Below, one piece after another: positions 45,394 through 53,650 of a DNA stretch of 64,000 nt. This DNA comes from Methanomassiliicoccus luminyensis B10. Its GTDB lineage: Archaea; Thermoplasmatota; Thermoplasmata; Methanomassiliicoccales; Methanomassiliicoccaceae. Location of the stretch: assembly GCF_000308215.1 (NCBI RefSeq), contig NZ_CAJE01000012.1, positions 568,894 to 632,893 of the forward strand, written 5' to 3'. Each line of letters starts with the position of its first letter. Positions within the stretch are counted from its first letter, which is position 1. The notes under the pieces were generated by a model, which did not search any database, was not told the origin of the DNA, and worked only from the letters and a program-made list of their open reading frames with translations. A program made the position numbers and the translations under genes.

Positions 45394-46587
45394 ATGAAGG
45401 AAGCAGTGCGGGTAACCGACGGGATATACTGGGTAGGCGCCATCGACTGGAACGTAAGGAACTTTCACGGGTACACCACGCCGCGCGGAACGACCTACAA
45501 CGCGTACCTGATCACAGGGGAGAAGAACATCCTGGTGGACACGGTGAAGAAACCGTTCTACGGAGAGCTGGTGGAGCGCATCAGCAGCGTCATCGATCCC
45601 AAGAGGATCGATCTCATAGTGTCGAACCATACCGAGATGGACCACTCCGGGGCGCTGCCGGAGATGCAGAAGCTTACCGGGGCCAAGATCCTGGCGTCGA
45701 GGATGGGGGTGGAGGGACTGAACAAGCACTACCCGGGCCTGGACGTGGAGATGGTCAAGGACGGCTCGGAGATCCAGCTCGGCGGCAAGACCTTGAAGTT
45801 CATCGACACCCCCATGCTGCACTGGCCTGACTCCATGTTCACCTACGTCGAGGAGGACAAGCTCCTGTTCAGCATGGACGCCTTCGGGCAGCACTACGCT
45901 ACTACCAAGCGGTTCGCCGACGAGGTAGACCAGGATGTCCTTTTCCAGGAGGCGGCGAAGTACTACGCCAACATCATCCTGCCCTTCAATGCCCGCGTCC
46001 TCAAGACCGTGGAGAAGGCCCAGGAGCTGGACATCCAGATACTGGCGACATCCCATGGGGCCATCTGGAGAAAGGACCTCGGGAAGATCGTGCAGCTGTA
46101 CACCGACTGGGCCAACAACCGGACCAAGGAGAAGGCCATCGTGGTCTACGACACCATGTGGGGCAGCACCAGGATAATGGCCGAGGACATCGCCGAGGGC
46201 ATCGCTTCGGAGGGGCCCGAGGTGACCATCCTCAAGCTGACCGATACCGACCGCAGCATGGTAATGAAGGAGCTGCTGGACTCCCGGGCCGTAGTGGTGG
46301 GCACGCCGACGCTGAACAACTCCATGTTCCCGTCGGTGGCCGACATGGTCACCTACATGAAGGGACTGCGTCCCAAGGACCGCCTGGGGGCGGTGTTCGG
46401 CTCCTACGGCTGGAGCAGCGGGGCGGTGCAGGCGGCGCGAGAGCTGATGAAGATGGGCGGCCTGGACATGCCGTTCGGGGAGCTGACGGTGCAGTGGGTC
46501 CCCTCGGTGGAGGAGCGCAAGCAGTGCCGGGAGTATGGCAGGACCATCGGCCGTAAAGTAATGGAGAGAAAGGAGAAAGGGGATTGA
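45394..46587 (+). CDS. fprA: F420H2 oxidase-type flavodiiron protein FprA
   Basis: A 397-residue flavodiiron protein that reduces O2 to water with F420H2 in methanogens. The beta-lactamase-like domain has diiron ligands H79, E81, D83, H84 in HTEMDHSG, H143 in MLHWPD, D162 in SMDAFG and H221 in ATSHGAIW. The flavodoxin domain (about 248-390) has the FMN loop YDTMWGSTR. Ligands are complete, so an active enzyme is expected. O2 or NO as substrate is not decided by sequence. Convergent with metK, 9 nt apart. Confidence 0.92.
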   Translation: MKEAVRVTDGIYWVGAIDWNVRNFHGYTTPRGTTYNAYLITGEKNILVDTVKKPFYGELVERISSVIDPKRIDLIVSNHTEMDHSGALPEMQKLTGAKILASRMGVEGLNKHYPGLDVEMVKDGSEIQLGGKTLKFIDTPMLHWPDSMFTYVEEDKLLFSMDAFGQHYATTKRFADEVDQDVLFQEAAKYYANIILPFNARVLKTVEKAQELDIQILATSHGAIWRKDLGKIVQLYTDWANNRTKEKAIVVYDTMWGSTRIMAEDIAEGIASEGPEVTILKLTDTDRSMVMKELLDSRAVVVGTPTLNNSMFPSVADMVTYMKGLRPKDRLGAVFGSYGWSSGAVQAARELMKMGGLDMPFGELTVQWVPSVEERKQCREYGRTIGRKVMERKEKGD

Positions 46588-46596
46588 AGAAGGGAT

Positions 46597-47862
46597 TTAG
46601 ACCGTGGCGACCTGGCCGTTGGTCTTGACCTGCTTCACCTTCACCTTGCCGTTGGCGGGCGCGGCGATGCCGGCAGCGGTCCTGAGGGCGTCGACCTTGT
46701 TGACCCTCTCCCAGGTGAAGTCGGCGTCCTTGCGGCCGAAGTGACCATATGCAGCGGTCTTCTGGTAGATCGGCCTCTTCAGGTTCAGGGCCTTCATGAT
46801 GCCGTCGGGGGTCAGATCGAACACCTTGGCCACGGCGGCGGCGATCTTCTCGTCCTCGATCATACCGGTGCCCTCGGTGTCGACCATGATGGACACCGGC
46901 TCGCTGACGCCGATGGCGTAGGCGACCTGGACCTCCACCTGCTTGGCCAGGCCGGAGGCCACGATGTTCTTGGCGATGTAGCGGCACATGTACGCCGCGG
47001 ACCTGTCGACCTTGGTGGGGTCTTTTCCGGAGAAGGCGCCACCTCCATGGCGGCCCATGCCACCGTAGGTGTCCACGATGATCTTCCTGCCCGTGACGCC
47101 CGAGTCGCCGCACGGCCCTCCGATGACGAACCTGCCGGTGGGATTGATGTGGAACTTGGTGTCCGCGTCGATCCAATCGCCGCAGACTGGCTTTATGACA
47201 TTTGCCATCACGGCCTTCCTGATGATGTCCTGAACGTCCTTGTCCTCGGTCTTCCCGTCGATCACGGGGGCGTGCTGGGTCGAGACCACCACAGTGTCGA
47301 TCCTCTTGGGCGCGCCGTTCTCGTACTCCACCGTCACCTGGGTCTTCCCATCGGGGCGGAGCCACGGCAGGGTGCCGTCCTTCCTGACTGCGGCGAGCCG
47401 CTGGGCCAGCCTCTGGGCCATGTAGATGGGCAGGGGCATCAGGTCAGGGGTCTCGTCGGTAGCGTACCCGAACATCAGTCCCTGGTCGCCGGCTCCGGTG
47501 GCCAGCTTCTTGCCCTTCTTCTTCCTGCACACCCCCATATCAATGTCCGCGGACTGGTCGTGGACGGATGCCAGCACCGAGCATCCGTCGGCGTCGAAGC
47601 CGAACTCGGGCTTGGAGTACCCGATGTCGCGGATGGTCTTGCGGACCACCTTGTCCACGTCGACCATTACGCTCTTGCAGGGATCGGTCTTGACCTCCCC
47701 CACTACAACCACCATGCCAGTGGTGGTCAGCGTCTCGATGGCCACGTGAGCTTCGGGGTCCTGGGCCAGGTAAGCGTCCAACAAGGCATCGGATATCTGA
47801 TCGCACAGCTTGTCGGGGTGACCCTCGGTCACGGACTCGGAAGTGAACAAATGACGTTCCAT
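46597..47862 (-). CDS. metK: S-adenosylmethionine synthetase, bacterial/eukaryotic MetK type
   Basis: A 421-residue enzyme making S-adenosylmethionine from ATP and methionine. The three-domain bacterial type is clear: [20 protein letters not shown] at the N-terminus, [16 protein letters not shown], and the P-loop-like [19 protein letters not shown]. Most archaea use a very different archaeal-type MAT, so this gene is probably acquired. On the minus strand the TATA box GCATATATAG lies at 47900-47909, giving a leader too short for a SAM riboswitch. Divergent from the HTH-CBS gene. Confidence 0.96.
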   Translation of the reverse strand: MERHLFTSESVTEGHPDKLCDQISDALLDAYLAQDPEAHVAIETLTTTGMVVVVGEVKTDPCKSVMVDVDKVVRKTIRDIGYSKPEFGFDADGCSVLASVHDQSADIDMGVCRKKKGKKLATGAGDQGLMFGYATDETPDLMPLPIYMAQRLAQRLAAVRKDGTLPWLRPDGKTQVTVEYENGAPKRIDTVVVSTQHAPVIDGKTEDKDVQDIIRKAVMANVIKPVCGDWIDADTKFHINPTGRFVIGGPCGDSGVTGRKIIVDTYGGMGRHGGGAFSGKDPTKVDRSAAYMCRYIAKNIVASGLAKQVEVQVAYAIGVSEPVSIMVDTEGTGMIEDEKIAAAVAKVFDLTPDGIMKALNLKRPIYQKTAAYGHFGRKDADFTWERVNKVDALRTAAGIAAPANGKVKVKQVKTNGQVATV

Positions 47863-47954
47863 GGATCTCCACTCTTTTCCAGGAAAAAGGAGGAAAGGCT
47901 ATATATGCATTTTGACACATCACTTGCTACTAAAATTATAACTGCGGGTTATAC

Positions 47955-48476
47955 ATGGACCTATCGGAGATCAAGAAGCTGCGCACCCGGGCGGGGATGA
48001 GCCAGACCGATCTGGCCAAGAAGGCAGGGGTGTCCCAGGCGCACATCGCCAAGATCGAGGCGGGGAAAGTGGACCCGCGGTTCTCCACGGTAGAGCGGAT
48101 ACTCCGGTGTCTCAGGGAGGAGCAGAAAGAGCACTGCTCCAGGTACATGACCAAGACCATCTTCGGGGTCCAGGCGGATGACAGCGTGGCCTCGGCGGGG
48201 CGCTTGATGAGGCAGAGGGGAGTGTCCCAGATAGTGGTGTTCCGGGGAGAGGGCGTGGTCGGCCTGATCACGGAAGAAGACCTGCTGAGGTTCAAGGGCG
48301 ACAGCGACTCGACCAACTCCGAGGACGTGATGAGCGATTCCCCGCCCACGGTCTCCAAGAACACCAGCGCAGATGCGGTGAGGGACCTCCTGCTGGAGTT
48401 CCCAGCGGTGGTGGTCATGGACAGGGAGAAGGCGGTCGGCATCATCACCAAGTCCGATCTGCTGAAGCGCATCTGA
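47955..48476 (+). CDS. HTH (XRE)-CBS pair regulator
   Basis: A 173-residue protein: N-terminal XRE helix-turn-helix (about 5-55, with MSQTDLAKKAGVSQAHIAKIE) and two CBS domains (about 63-115 and 122-172) with DDSVASAGRLMRQRGVSQ and DREKAVGIITKSDLL. CBS pairs bind adenosyl ligands; in some archaeal CBS proteins the ligand is S-adenosylmethionine. It lies 92 nt from the divergent metK and shares its promoter region. The start is nearly leaderless after AAAATTATA (47932-47940). Regulation of metK is inference. Confidence 0.85.
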   Translation: MDLSEIKKLRTRAGMSQTDLAKKAGVSQAHIAKIEAGKVDPRFSTVERILRCLREEQKEHCSRYMTKTIFGVQADDSVASAGRLMRQRGVSQIVVFRGEGVVGLITEEDLLRFKGDSDSTNSEDVMSDSPPTVSKNTSADAVRDLLLEFPAVVVMDREKAVGIITKSDLLKRI

Positions 48477-48517
48477 TTCCTTTTAGAATTATGCCGCCGC
48501 GGCAAGTTGGCGAATGG

Positions 48518-48524
48518 TATTTAT
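48518..48524 (+). promoter_or_regulatory. TATA box of PHP gene
   Basis: TATTTAT lies 24-30 nt before the GTG at 48548 and only 3 nt before the ATG at 48527. It decides the start choice. Confidence 0.5.
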
Positions 48525-48547
48525 CTATGCAGCATTCTTCATGGGGG

Positions 48548-49471
48548 GTGCAGGGCAAAGCGGACATCCATGTGCACACCAAGTATTCTGGGGTCCATCG
48601 CCTTGGGGTGGTCCGATTCCCGGAATCGGTCTCCAACCCCGCAGATGTTGTGCTGAAGGCCCGCTCGGTGGGAATGAACGTCCTGTGCATCACCGACCAC
48701 AACTCCACCGCCGGGGCCATGAAGGCCAAGGCGGAGTCGAAGGATGTCAAGGACATAGAGGTGGTGGTGGGTGAAGAGATAAGCACCGCCGACGGCGAGG
48801 TCATCGGACTGTTCTTGAACGAGGAGATCCCAGCAGGGCTGTCGATCGAAGAGAGCATCGACCGCATCAGGGCCCAGGACGGCCTGGTCATCGCCCCCCA
48901 TCCCTTCAGCCTGCACTGCCCGGCGCTCGGAGAGAGGATCGAGGGCCTGGACCTTGACGGCATCGAGGTGCTGAACGGCGGGCATCGCGACGAGTATGCC
49001 AATGCCAAGGCCGCCGAGGTCGGGAAGAGCGGCAAATGGGCCAAGATGGGAGGGTCCGACGCCCACTATCTTCCGGTGGTGGGGTCCGCCTACACCACGT
49101 TCAACGGAAGTACGGCCGAAGAGCTCCGCAGGGAGATCCTGGCCAAGAGGACCGACGGCGCCGGCGAGGTCATCCCCATGGACAAGGCCATCGCCTGGAG
49201 CATGACCGTGATCGTTCACTCCGACGCCCTGATATTGCGCTCGTTCCTCGACCTCGACCGGGACAAGAGGGACGATCCCATTGTCAACAAGGTGTATGCG
49301 ATGAAGCTGGGACAGAAGCTCGGCGCTCTGGTGGGCTCGTTCGTGTACCTTCTGCCGCCGGTCCCCTTCCTTGCTGGAATGGCCAGTGAGAAGCTTTTCC
49401 ACAGATGGGCGGCCCAGGTGGAAGCGGGCATCGACCGCATCGGCAAGCTGGGCCCGTTCCTTCTGCCATAA
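48548..49471 (+). CDS. PHP-domain phosphoesterase with hydrophobic C-terminus
   Basis: A protein of about 307 residues. PHP metal motifs: ADIHVHTKYSG, TDHNST, VGEEIST, APHPFSLHC and GGSDAHY. A hydrophobic stretch near the C-terminus (LVGSFVYLLPPVPFLAGM) could be a membrane hairpin. The GTG at 48548 (homologues start at this point) is preferred over the ATG at 48527 because the TATA box TATTTAT (48518-48524) lies just before that ATG, placing it upstream of the likely transcript start. Paralogue of the gene at 40377. Confidence 0.8.
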   Translation: MQGKADIHVHTKYSGVHRLGVVRFPESVSNPADVVLKARSVGMNVLCITDHNSTAGAMKAKAESKDVKDIEVVVGEEISTADGEVIGLFLNEEIPAGLSIEESIDRIRAQDGLVIAPHPFSLHCPALGERIEGLDLDGIEVLNGGHRDEYANAKAAEVGKSGKWAKMGGSDAHYLPVVGSAYTTFNGSTAEELRREILAKRTDGAGEVIPMDKAIAWSMTVIVHSDALILRSFLDLDRDKRDDPIVNKVYAMKLGQKLGALVGSFVYLLPPVPFLAGMASEKLFHRWAAQVEAGIDRIGKLGPFLLP

Positions 49472-49535
49472 AGCGGACGCATATTAAGGTCGTGCTTCAT
49501 GTCGCGCCCACCTCTGGTGCGCGGACCGCCATGGA

Positions 49536-50936
49536 TCAGTGATGGTGCACGTGCCCGGGATCGTCGGGGTCGACCAGGCGGGCGAACGCTCCGGCCACCG
49601 CCTCGCTGAGAGCTGGATGTATCACCTGGCTATGTCCCATGGGCAGGTAGGTCTGGTCCCCCGAGTTCATGAGGTACACTATCTGCTGCACCAGCAGATC
49701 GGCCTCCTTCCCCACGATATGCGCCCCGATGATGCGGCGGGTGCCCTTTTCCACCACCACCTTGAGCAGGCCGTGATCGTCGGCCATGGCGTTGCCCTTG
49801 GCCACATTGGCATATCTATTGAAGCCGACCAGTACCTTATACCCGACCTTCCTGGCCATCTCCTCGGTGAGGCCGACACTGCCCACCGTGGGGTAGGTGT
49901 ACACCGCATGGGGGATGGCATGCTCGTCCACGGGGGTCCTCTGCCCGGAGGTCATGTTGTACCATACCACTTGGCTCTCGTAGTTGGCGGTATGGCGGAA
50001 GAGGTGCCTGCCAGTGATGTCCCCCAGCGCCCATACCCCTGGGGCGGTGGTCTCCAGGTACTCGTTCACCTCGACATACCCCATCTCGCTGGCCTGCACC
50101 CCGGCGGCCTGGACGTTCAGGATGTCCGCGTTGCCGCGCGCGCCCGTCCCCAGGACCAGCATCTCCGCCTCCTCGGTGACCTCCTCCCCGGTGGCGGCAT
50201 CTTTCCTGACCACTTGGACGCCGTTGCCCGAGCGCCGGACCCCCGTAACGTACTGGCTAGTGAATATGCGGACATGCTCTCCCAGCTTCTTCCTGACCAC
50301 GAAAGAGATCTCAGGCTCCTCCTCCGGGACGAGGCGCTGGTTGCGCTGGATGATTGTCGACGGCACCCCAAAGGCGGAGAAGAAGTGCGCGAACTCGCAG
50401 GACTTGTAGCCCCCGCCCAGGAAGATGATGCTCTTGGGCAGCGACTTTATCTCGAATATGGTCTCGGAGGTCTGGTACGGCACCTCGGCCAGCCCGGGGA
50501 TGTCCGGCACGTAGCTCCGGGAGCCGGCGCTGATGACGACCTTGGGGGCGCGAATGTGCTGGCCGTGGACCTGGAGGGCCCGGTCGCCCACGAACCTGCC
50601 GGAGGCAGGGAACAGTCTGACATTAGGGTCATCGGACAGCGCTTCGGCCATGTTATGCCGATCGGCGAGAACCAGGTCCCAGGTGCGCCGCCTGACCTCC
50701 TCGAAGTCCGCCTTCTCCAACTTGGCATGCACGCCCACCCTGGCAGCATCCTCGATCTCCCTGATGACGTCAGCGGGATAGGTCCACATCTTGCTGGGAA
50801 TGCAGCCCCGGTTCAGGCAGGTGCCTCCCAGCGGTCCGCTCTCCACCAGTGCCACCTTCATGCCGCTGCTGGCCGCGGCGGAAACGATATTGATCCCAGC
50901 TCCCGAGCCGATGACGATCAGGTCGAAGTTCTCCAT
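49536..50936 (-). CDS. flavoprotein disulfide reductase (mycothione-/mercuric-/lipoamide-reductase-like)
   Basis: A 466-residue FAD enzyme with FAD motif DLIVIGSGAGINI (about 4-16), redox disulfide GGTCLNRGCIPSK (C-X4-C, about 38-50), NAD(P) motif IIFLGGGYKSCEFAHF (about 170), second FAD contact GVWALGDITGRH, and a C-terminal HPALSEAV with the catalytic His-Glu. GDITGRHLFRHTANYE resembles mycothione reductases. The C-terminus ends HVHHH. The ATG at 50936 has AGGGA upstream; an upstream in-frame TTG is less likely. Substrate unknown. Confidence 0.88.
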   Translation of the reverse strand: MENFDLIVIGSGAGINIVSAAASSGMKVALVESGPLGGTCLNRGCIPSKMWTYPADVIREIEDAARVGVHAKLEKADFEEVRRRTWDLVLADRHNMAEALSDDPNVRLFPASGRFVGDRALQVHGQHIRAPKVVISAGSRSYVPDIPGLAEVPYQTSETIFEIKSLPKSIIFLGGGYKSCEFAHFFSAFGVPSTIIQRNQRLVPEEEPEISFVVRKKLGEHVRIFTSQYVTGVRRSGNGVQVVRKDAATGEEVTEEAEMLVLGTGARGNADILNVQAAGVQASEMGYVEVNEYLETTAPGVWALGDITGRHLFRHTANYESQVVWYNMTSGQRTPVDEHAIPHAVYTYPTVGSVGLTEEMARKVGYKVLVGFNRYANVAKGNAMADDHGLLKVVVEKGTRRIIGAHIVGKEADLLVQQIVYLMNSGDQTYLPMGHSQVIHPALSEAVAGAFARLVDPDDPGHVHHH

Positions 50937-51218
50937 AGGGGTCCCTGACAATAATATTCCGGGTAATTATATGATTTTGTAGCGGCGGGGCGGCGAGCGC
51001 GCCGGCCGCAATAATTACATGATATGTCACGTAAGTTCGCATTATTCCTATAATACGTGTATGATTGTATATATTAGAAGTATTTATTTAGTTAATTATC
51101 TAATACATGGTCATCGGAGCGAGTAGGCGAAACAATGCCGACATCTCGACCGTTCGAGAGGTCCCGGGAGCGGTCAGAATGAAGGAACGGGATAAATGAA
51201 AGGATTGAGGTGGAGGGG
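50937..51218. promoter_or_regulatory. AT-rich intergenic region before mini-amt/glnK
   Basis: No gene is seen. It contains TATA-like TGTATATATTAG (about 51067-51078) and an inverted repeat ATTAGA-N20-TCTAAT (51073-51104). A second AT element GATAAATG (51191-51198) is near the mini-amt start. No GGAA-N6-TTCC or GGTA-N6-TACC NrpR-type operator was found. Confidence 0.45.
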
Positions 51219-51398
51219 ATGGTTTTCGATACCGGCGAAACGACATGGATGCTGGTCTCGACCGTCCTGGTCCTGATCATGACCCTCCATATCGGCTTCC
51301 TCTACGGAGGCGTGCTGAAGAAGAACGATGAGAGGCGCATCGGCGCTGACATCGCCCAGCACGGGGAGAGCGCCTGCTCTTGGGGAGATCGAACATGA
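51219..51398 (+). CDS. miniature Amt-derived protein: first TM helix joined to GlnK-binding tail
   Basis: 59 residues. Residues 1-36 (MVFDTGETTWMLVSTVLV, then LYGGVLKKN) match the start of ammonium transporters: N-terminal TM1 and the YGG turn. Residues about 37-54 (ERRIGADIAQHGESA) match the Amt cytoplasmic C-terminus (typically EGLDxxxHGExAY), the segment that contacts GlnK. TM2-TM11 are absent, yet the frame is open, a Shine-Dalgarno GAGGTG sits 6 nt before the ATG, and the stop overlaps glnK by ATGA. It cannot form a channel. It may anchor GlnK at the membrane or be an in-frame deletion relic. Confidence 0.8.
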   Translation: MVFDTGETTWMLVSTVLVLIMTLHIGFLYGGVLKKNDERRIGADIAQHGESACSWGDRT

Positions 51399-51733
51399 AG
51401 AAGATCGAGGCGATAATCAGGCCGGAGATGCAGAACGCAGTGAAATCGGGATTGGAGGCCGTAGGGGTGGTGGGACTGACCATCCATGAGGTCCAGGGAC
51501 GAGGGGCGCAGAAAGGGCTGGAGTTCGTCAACCGCGCGGGCAAGTTCCGCGTGGACCTCCTGCCCAAGACCCTCATTTCCATAGTGGTCCCTGACGAGGA
51601 GGTGGATAAGGTCATTGACGCCATCGTTCAGAACGCCCGCACCGGGGAGCCGGGCGATGGGAAGATCTTCGTCATGCCAGCGGAGAGGGCCATACGGATC
51701 AGGACCGGCGAGGAGGGCGACCAGGCCATCTGA
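51395..51733 (+). CDS. glnK: nitrogen regulatory protein PII (GlnK)
   Basis: A 112-residue PII signal protein that senses ATP/ADP and 2-oxoglutarate and controls ammonium uptake and assimilation. It starts MKKIEAIIRPEM. The T-loop (about 37-55) has Gln39/Lys40 in AQKG and Phe51 in place of the uridylylated Tyr51. The B-loop TGEPGDGKIFV and C-loop RIRTGEEGDQAI are intact. Its normal partner is Amt; here the upstream gene retains only TM1 and the tail. The start lies within the upstream stop (ATGA). Confidence 0.95.
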   Translation: MKKIEAIIRPEMQNAVKSGLEAVGVVGLTIHEVQGRGAQKGLEFVNRAGKFRVDLLPKTLISIVVPDEEVDKVIDAIVQNARTGEPGDGKIFVMPAERAIRIRTGEEGDQAI

Positions 51734-51820
51734 GGATCGAGCCGGCCTGCCAAACCCATCTCTTCTTTTTTCACGATGGGAAAGGGTTTGGAAAGAGTTT
51801 GTAGGAGGCAGATAGGCATG

Positions 51821-52282
51821 TCAGTGCTGGACTGCCAACAGCTCGATGTCAGCGCGTATGGACCTCCCGTTATGCGCGTAGGCGCTGTTCGCACTATGCT
51901 CGTCAGCGGGCCTCTCCTCGACAGGACCGCCATACCATTCACGATGCGAAGTCCTCTCGGAGAGCTTCCTTAGGAGATCCTCAGTGACCTTGCGGTCGCT
52001 GTCGGCTATGATGGCCTCCCGGACATAGGTCGCCGCGCTGAACCTGTTGGTGCCAGCTACGGCCTTTATGAGCTGCAGCAGCTCGCTATTTCGTATGTGC
52101 CGACGCTCGAAGCGATACAAGGTCAGACCCAGATCATACTCGAGCTGGTCGAAGACCGCCTCTCGGATCTCCGGGGACGCCTCTACCGAGTCGCTCTTCG
52201 CCAAGCTGGCAACGAAGCTGCTAACGTCGGTCTCGGATATGCCCATGCAGTTATCGGTTCCAATTGAAGTCCTGTAACTCAT
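51821..52282 (-). CDS. hypothetical protein
   Basis: A 153-residue soluble, helical, charged protein with no family I recognise. The middle (about 45-110) has alternating amphipathic helices, including LEYDLGLTLYRFERRHIRNSE and AATYVREAIIADSD; the end is low in hydrophobicity. AGGTG lies 7 nt before the ATG at 52282, and the same bases can pair with TTTCACACCT 115 nt upstream (52407-52416). Upstream gene on the same strand: 52464-52823. Confidence 0.55.
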   Translation of the reverse strand: MSYRTSIGTDNCMGISETDVSSFVASLAKSDSVEASPEIREAVFDQLEYDLGLTLYRFERRHIRNSELLQLIKAVAGTNRFSAATYVREAIIADSDRKVTEDLLRKLSERTSHREWYGGPVEERPADEHSANSAYAHNGRSIRADIELLAVQH

Positions 52283-52283
52283 T

Positions 52284-52416
52284 TTTCACACCTTTGATGA
52301 TCGTGCCTTAACGGCCGCCCGGGTCGACCCGACCCGAGGCTAGATTGCTCTAGCCCCTGGAAGAGGTATAATGCCTGTTGACGCAAAAAGTCGATAATGA
52401 TTAATTAGGTGTGAAA
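52284..52416 (-). promoter_or_regulatory. symmetric leader region that can pair with the Shine-Dalgarno
   Basis: On the minus strand, TTTCACACCT (52416-52407) is a perfect 10-nt complement of AGGTGTGAAA (52293-52284), which contains the Shine-Dalgarno of the gene starting at 52282. Between them are a hairpin GGCTAGA-GCAA-TCTAGCC (52355-52338) and a 12-bp palindrome CGGGTCGACCCG (52331-52320). A TATA-like CATTATACC (about 52367-52375) lies inside the loop, so pairing needs a transcript starting further upstream. Confidence 0.4.
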
Positions 52417-52463
52417 TCTAGTCGATATTGAGTTAAGTAGGCTGAAAAAGAGGGCAGGTAGGC

Positions 52464-52823
52464 TCATTGACCGAACAGTCCGGTGCGGAACCGGCGGATC
52501 TGCCAGTCCAGCCACTCCTCGCCGCCTTCGGTGGATTCCACCGTGCAGACGATGTCGCGCATGCCCTGCTCCATGAGCCAGCGCTTGACGTTGTCAGGAG
52601 TGAGCATGTACTGGACCTTGGGGAACCCTCTGGTCCACTGCCTAGCTTCCCTCAGTCCGTGCACCCCTTCCCGCGGGGCGTTGTCCACCCAGAGCTGGAA
52701 CAGGTCAACGTCGTCATAGATCGCCCGCTTCAGGTTGCAGCACCTGGGACCGGCGTACTTTCTGAAGTGGCCGCACACGATGTTGGACACGATGCCCTCG
52801 CTGATGCCGCTGAGGATACCCAT
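52464..52823 (-). CDS. hypothetical protein
   Basis: A 119-residue soluble protein of unknown family. Notable are CGHFRKYAGPRCCNLKR (three Cys near residues 17-29) and a Trp-rich C-terminus (RWLMEQGMRDIVCTVES, EEWLDWQIRRFR). A strong Shine-Dalgarno GGGAGGG lies 5 nt before the ATG. The 347 nt upstream hold no firm gene. It may be the first gene of a unit with 51821-52282. Confidence 0.6.
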   Translation of the reverse strand: MGILSGISEGIVSNIVCGHFRKYAGPRCCNLKRAIYDDVDLFQLWVDNAPREGVHGLREARQWTRGFPKVQYMLTPDNVKRWLMEQGMRDIVCTVESTEGGEEWLDWQIRRFRTGLFGQ

Positions 52824-53170
52824 GTCAATCCCTCCCGGCGGCGGGCGTCTCGGCCCAGCGGTCGTTGGTTCTGTTCTCTATCTTCGAAGTCGCAACGAGG
52901 CATCTGCCAGTGTCCGATGCCACGTTCACATCTACGACATTCATGTTCGCTTCGATGTTCCGGGTACGTTGATAACCATTATTGGTTGAGAATCGCAATT
53001 GATACTTACTTCGATCGATCCATGTCACTCCGCCATTGTAGTGGCCAGACGTGCTCCGACCGCTGGTCCCTCTCAGTTCCATGGGCGCATTGTCTCTTTG
53101 CTGATGAAAAGGACCCCGGCCGGGGACGGGTTAAAGATTATATCCCTCAGGAACCCGAAGTTCCAGCTGA
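52824..53170. other. intergenic region, weak frame only
   Basis: No firm gene. A minus-strand frame of 85 codons (52825-53082) runs to within 2 nt of the next start, but it lacks a start signal and has atypical composition. The plus-strand TATA TTAAAGATTATATCC (about 53130-53144) is the promoter of the membrane protein at 53171. The middle is A/T-richer than the neighbourhood. Confidence 0.4.
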
Positions 53171-53650
53171 ATGGTGGACCTCAATCCCGCCCAGGAGCTT
53201 TTCACGGCGTTCTTCGCGATCTATTTCACTCTGACGATCGACCGGTCGTTCAAGGAGTATCGCGCCTACGATACCTTTTCGGCCTGGAAGGGCGATCGCT
53301 CGGCCATACGGCGGCTCCTGCTCGCCTGGACCTTTCTGATAGTGCTCCCCATATTCCAATACGCCATAATCATGGGCCTCCTCCCGAGGGTCGAGCTAAG
53401 ATTCGACCTGGCTCCGACGGACATCCTCTCTATCGCCATCATCGGCCTCCTGTCCTTCTTCGAGTTTGGATATTACAGGATCTTCGAAGCGTTCATTCAT
53501 CTCAGGCCTCATGCGTTCTTTCCCGAGGACTTCGTGAAGGAGGCCATACCAGAGGAGCGCCAGGAGTTCTGGTCACATTTCATCCCGGGGATCGGCTACA
53601 TCGCGGCGACGCTGCTGCTGTTCATGTATGTGGTTGTATTCTACCATTGA
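53171..53650 (+). CDS. hypothetical multi-pass membrane protein
   Basis: A 159-residue protein with about four hydrophobic segments (residues 8-24, 46-70, 82-100 and 135-157) and charged loops (SFKEYRAYDTFSAWKGDRSAIRR). No family is recognised. A TATA box lies 27-40 nt before the ATG, consistent with a leaderless message. It has no operon partner; the next gene is convergent and 380 nt away. Confidence 0.65.
   Translation: MVDLNPAQELFTAFFAIYFTLTIDRSFKEYRAYDTFSAWKGDRSAIRRLLLAWTFLIVLPIFQYAIIMGLLPRVELRFDLAPTDILSIAIIGLLSFFEFGYYRIFEAFIHLRPHAFFPEDFVKEAIPEERQEFWSHFIPGIGYIAATLLLFMYVVVFYH

Noticed and set aside
46597-47900. SAM riboswitch for metK
   Set aside because: The TATA box leaves a leader of only about 10-20 nt, too short for any known SAM-binding RNA.
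50937-51218. NrpR-type operator before glnK
   Set aside because: Neither GGAA-N6-TTCC nor GGTA-N6-TACC is present; only a weak ATTAGA/TCTAAT repeat was found.
52825-53082. 85-codon minus-strand frame before the gene at 52464-52823
   Set aside because: No start signal, atypical composition and no recognisable domain; kept only as a remark in the gap entry.
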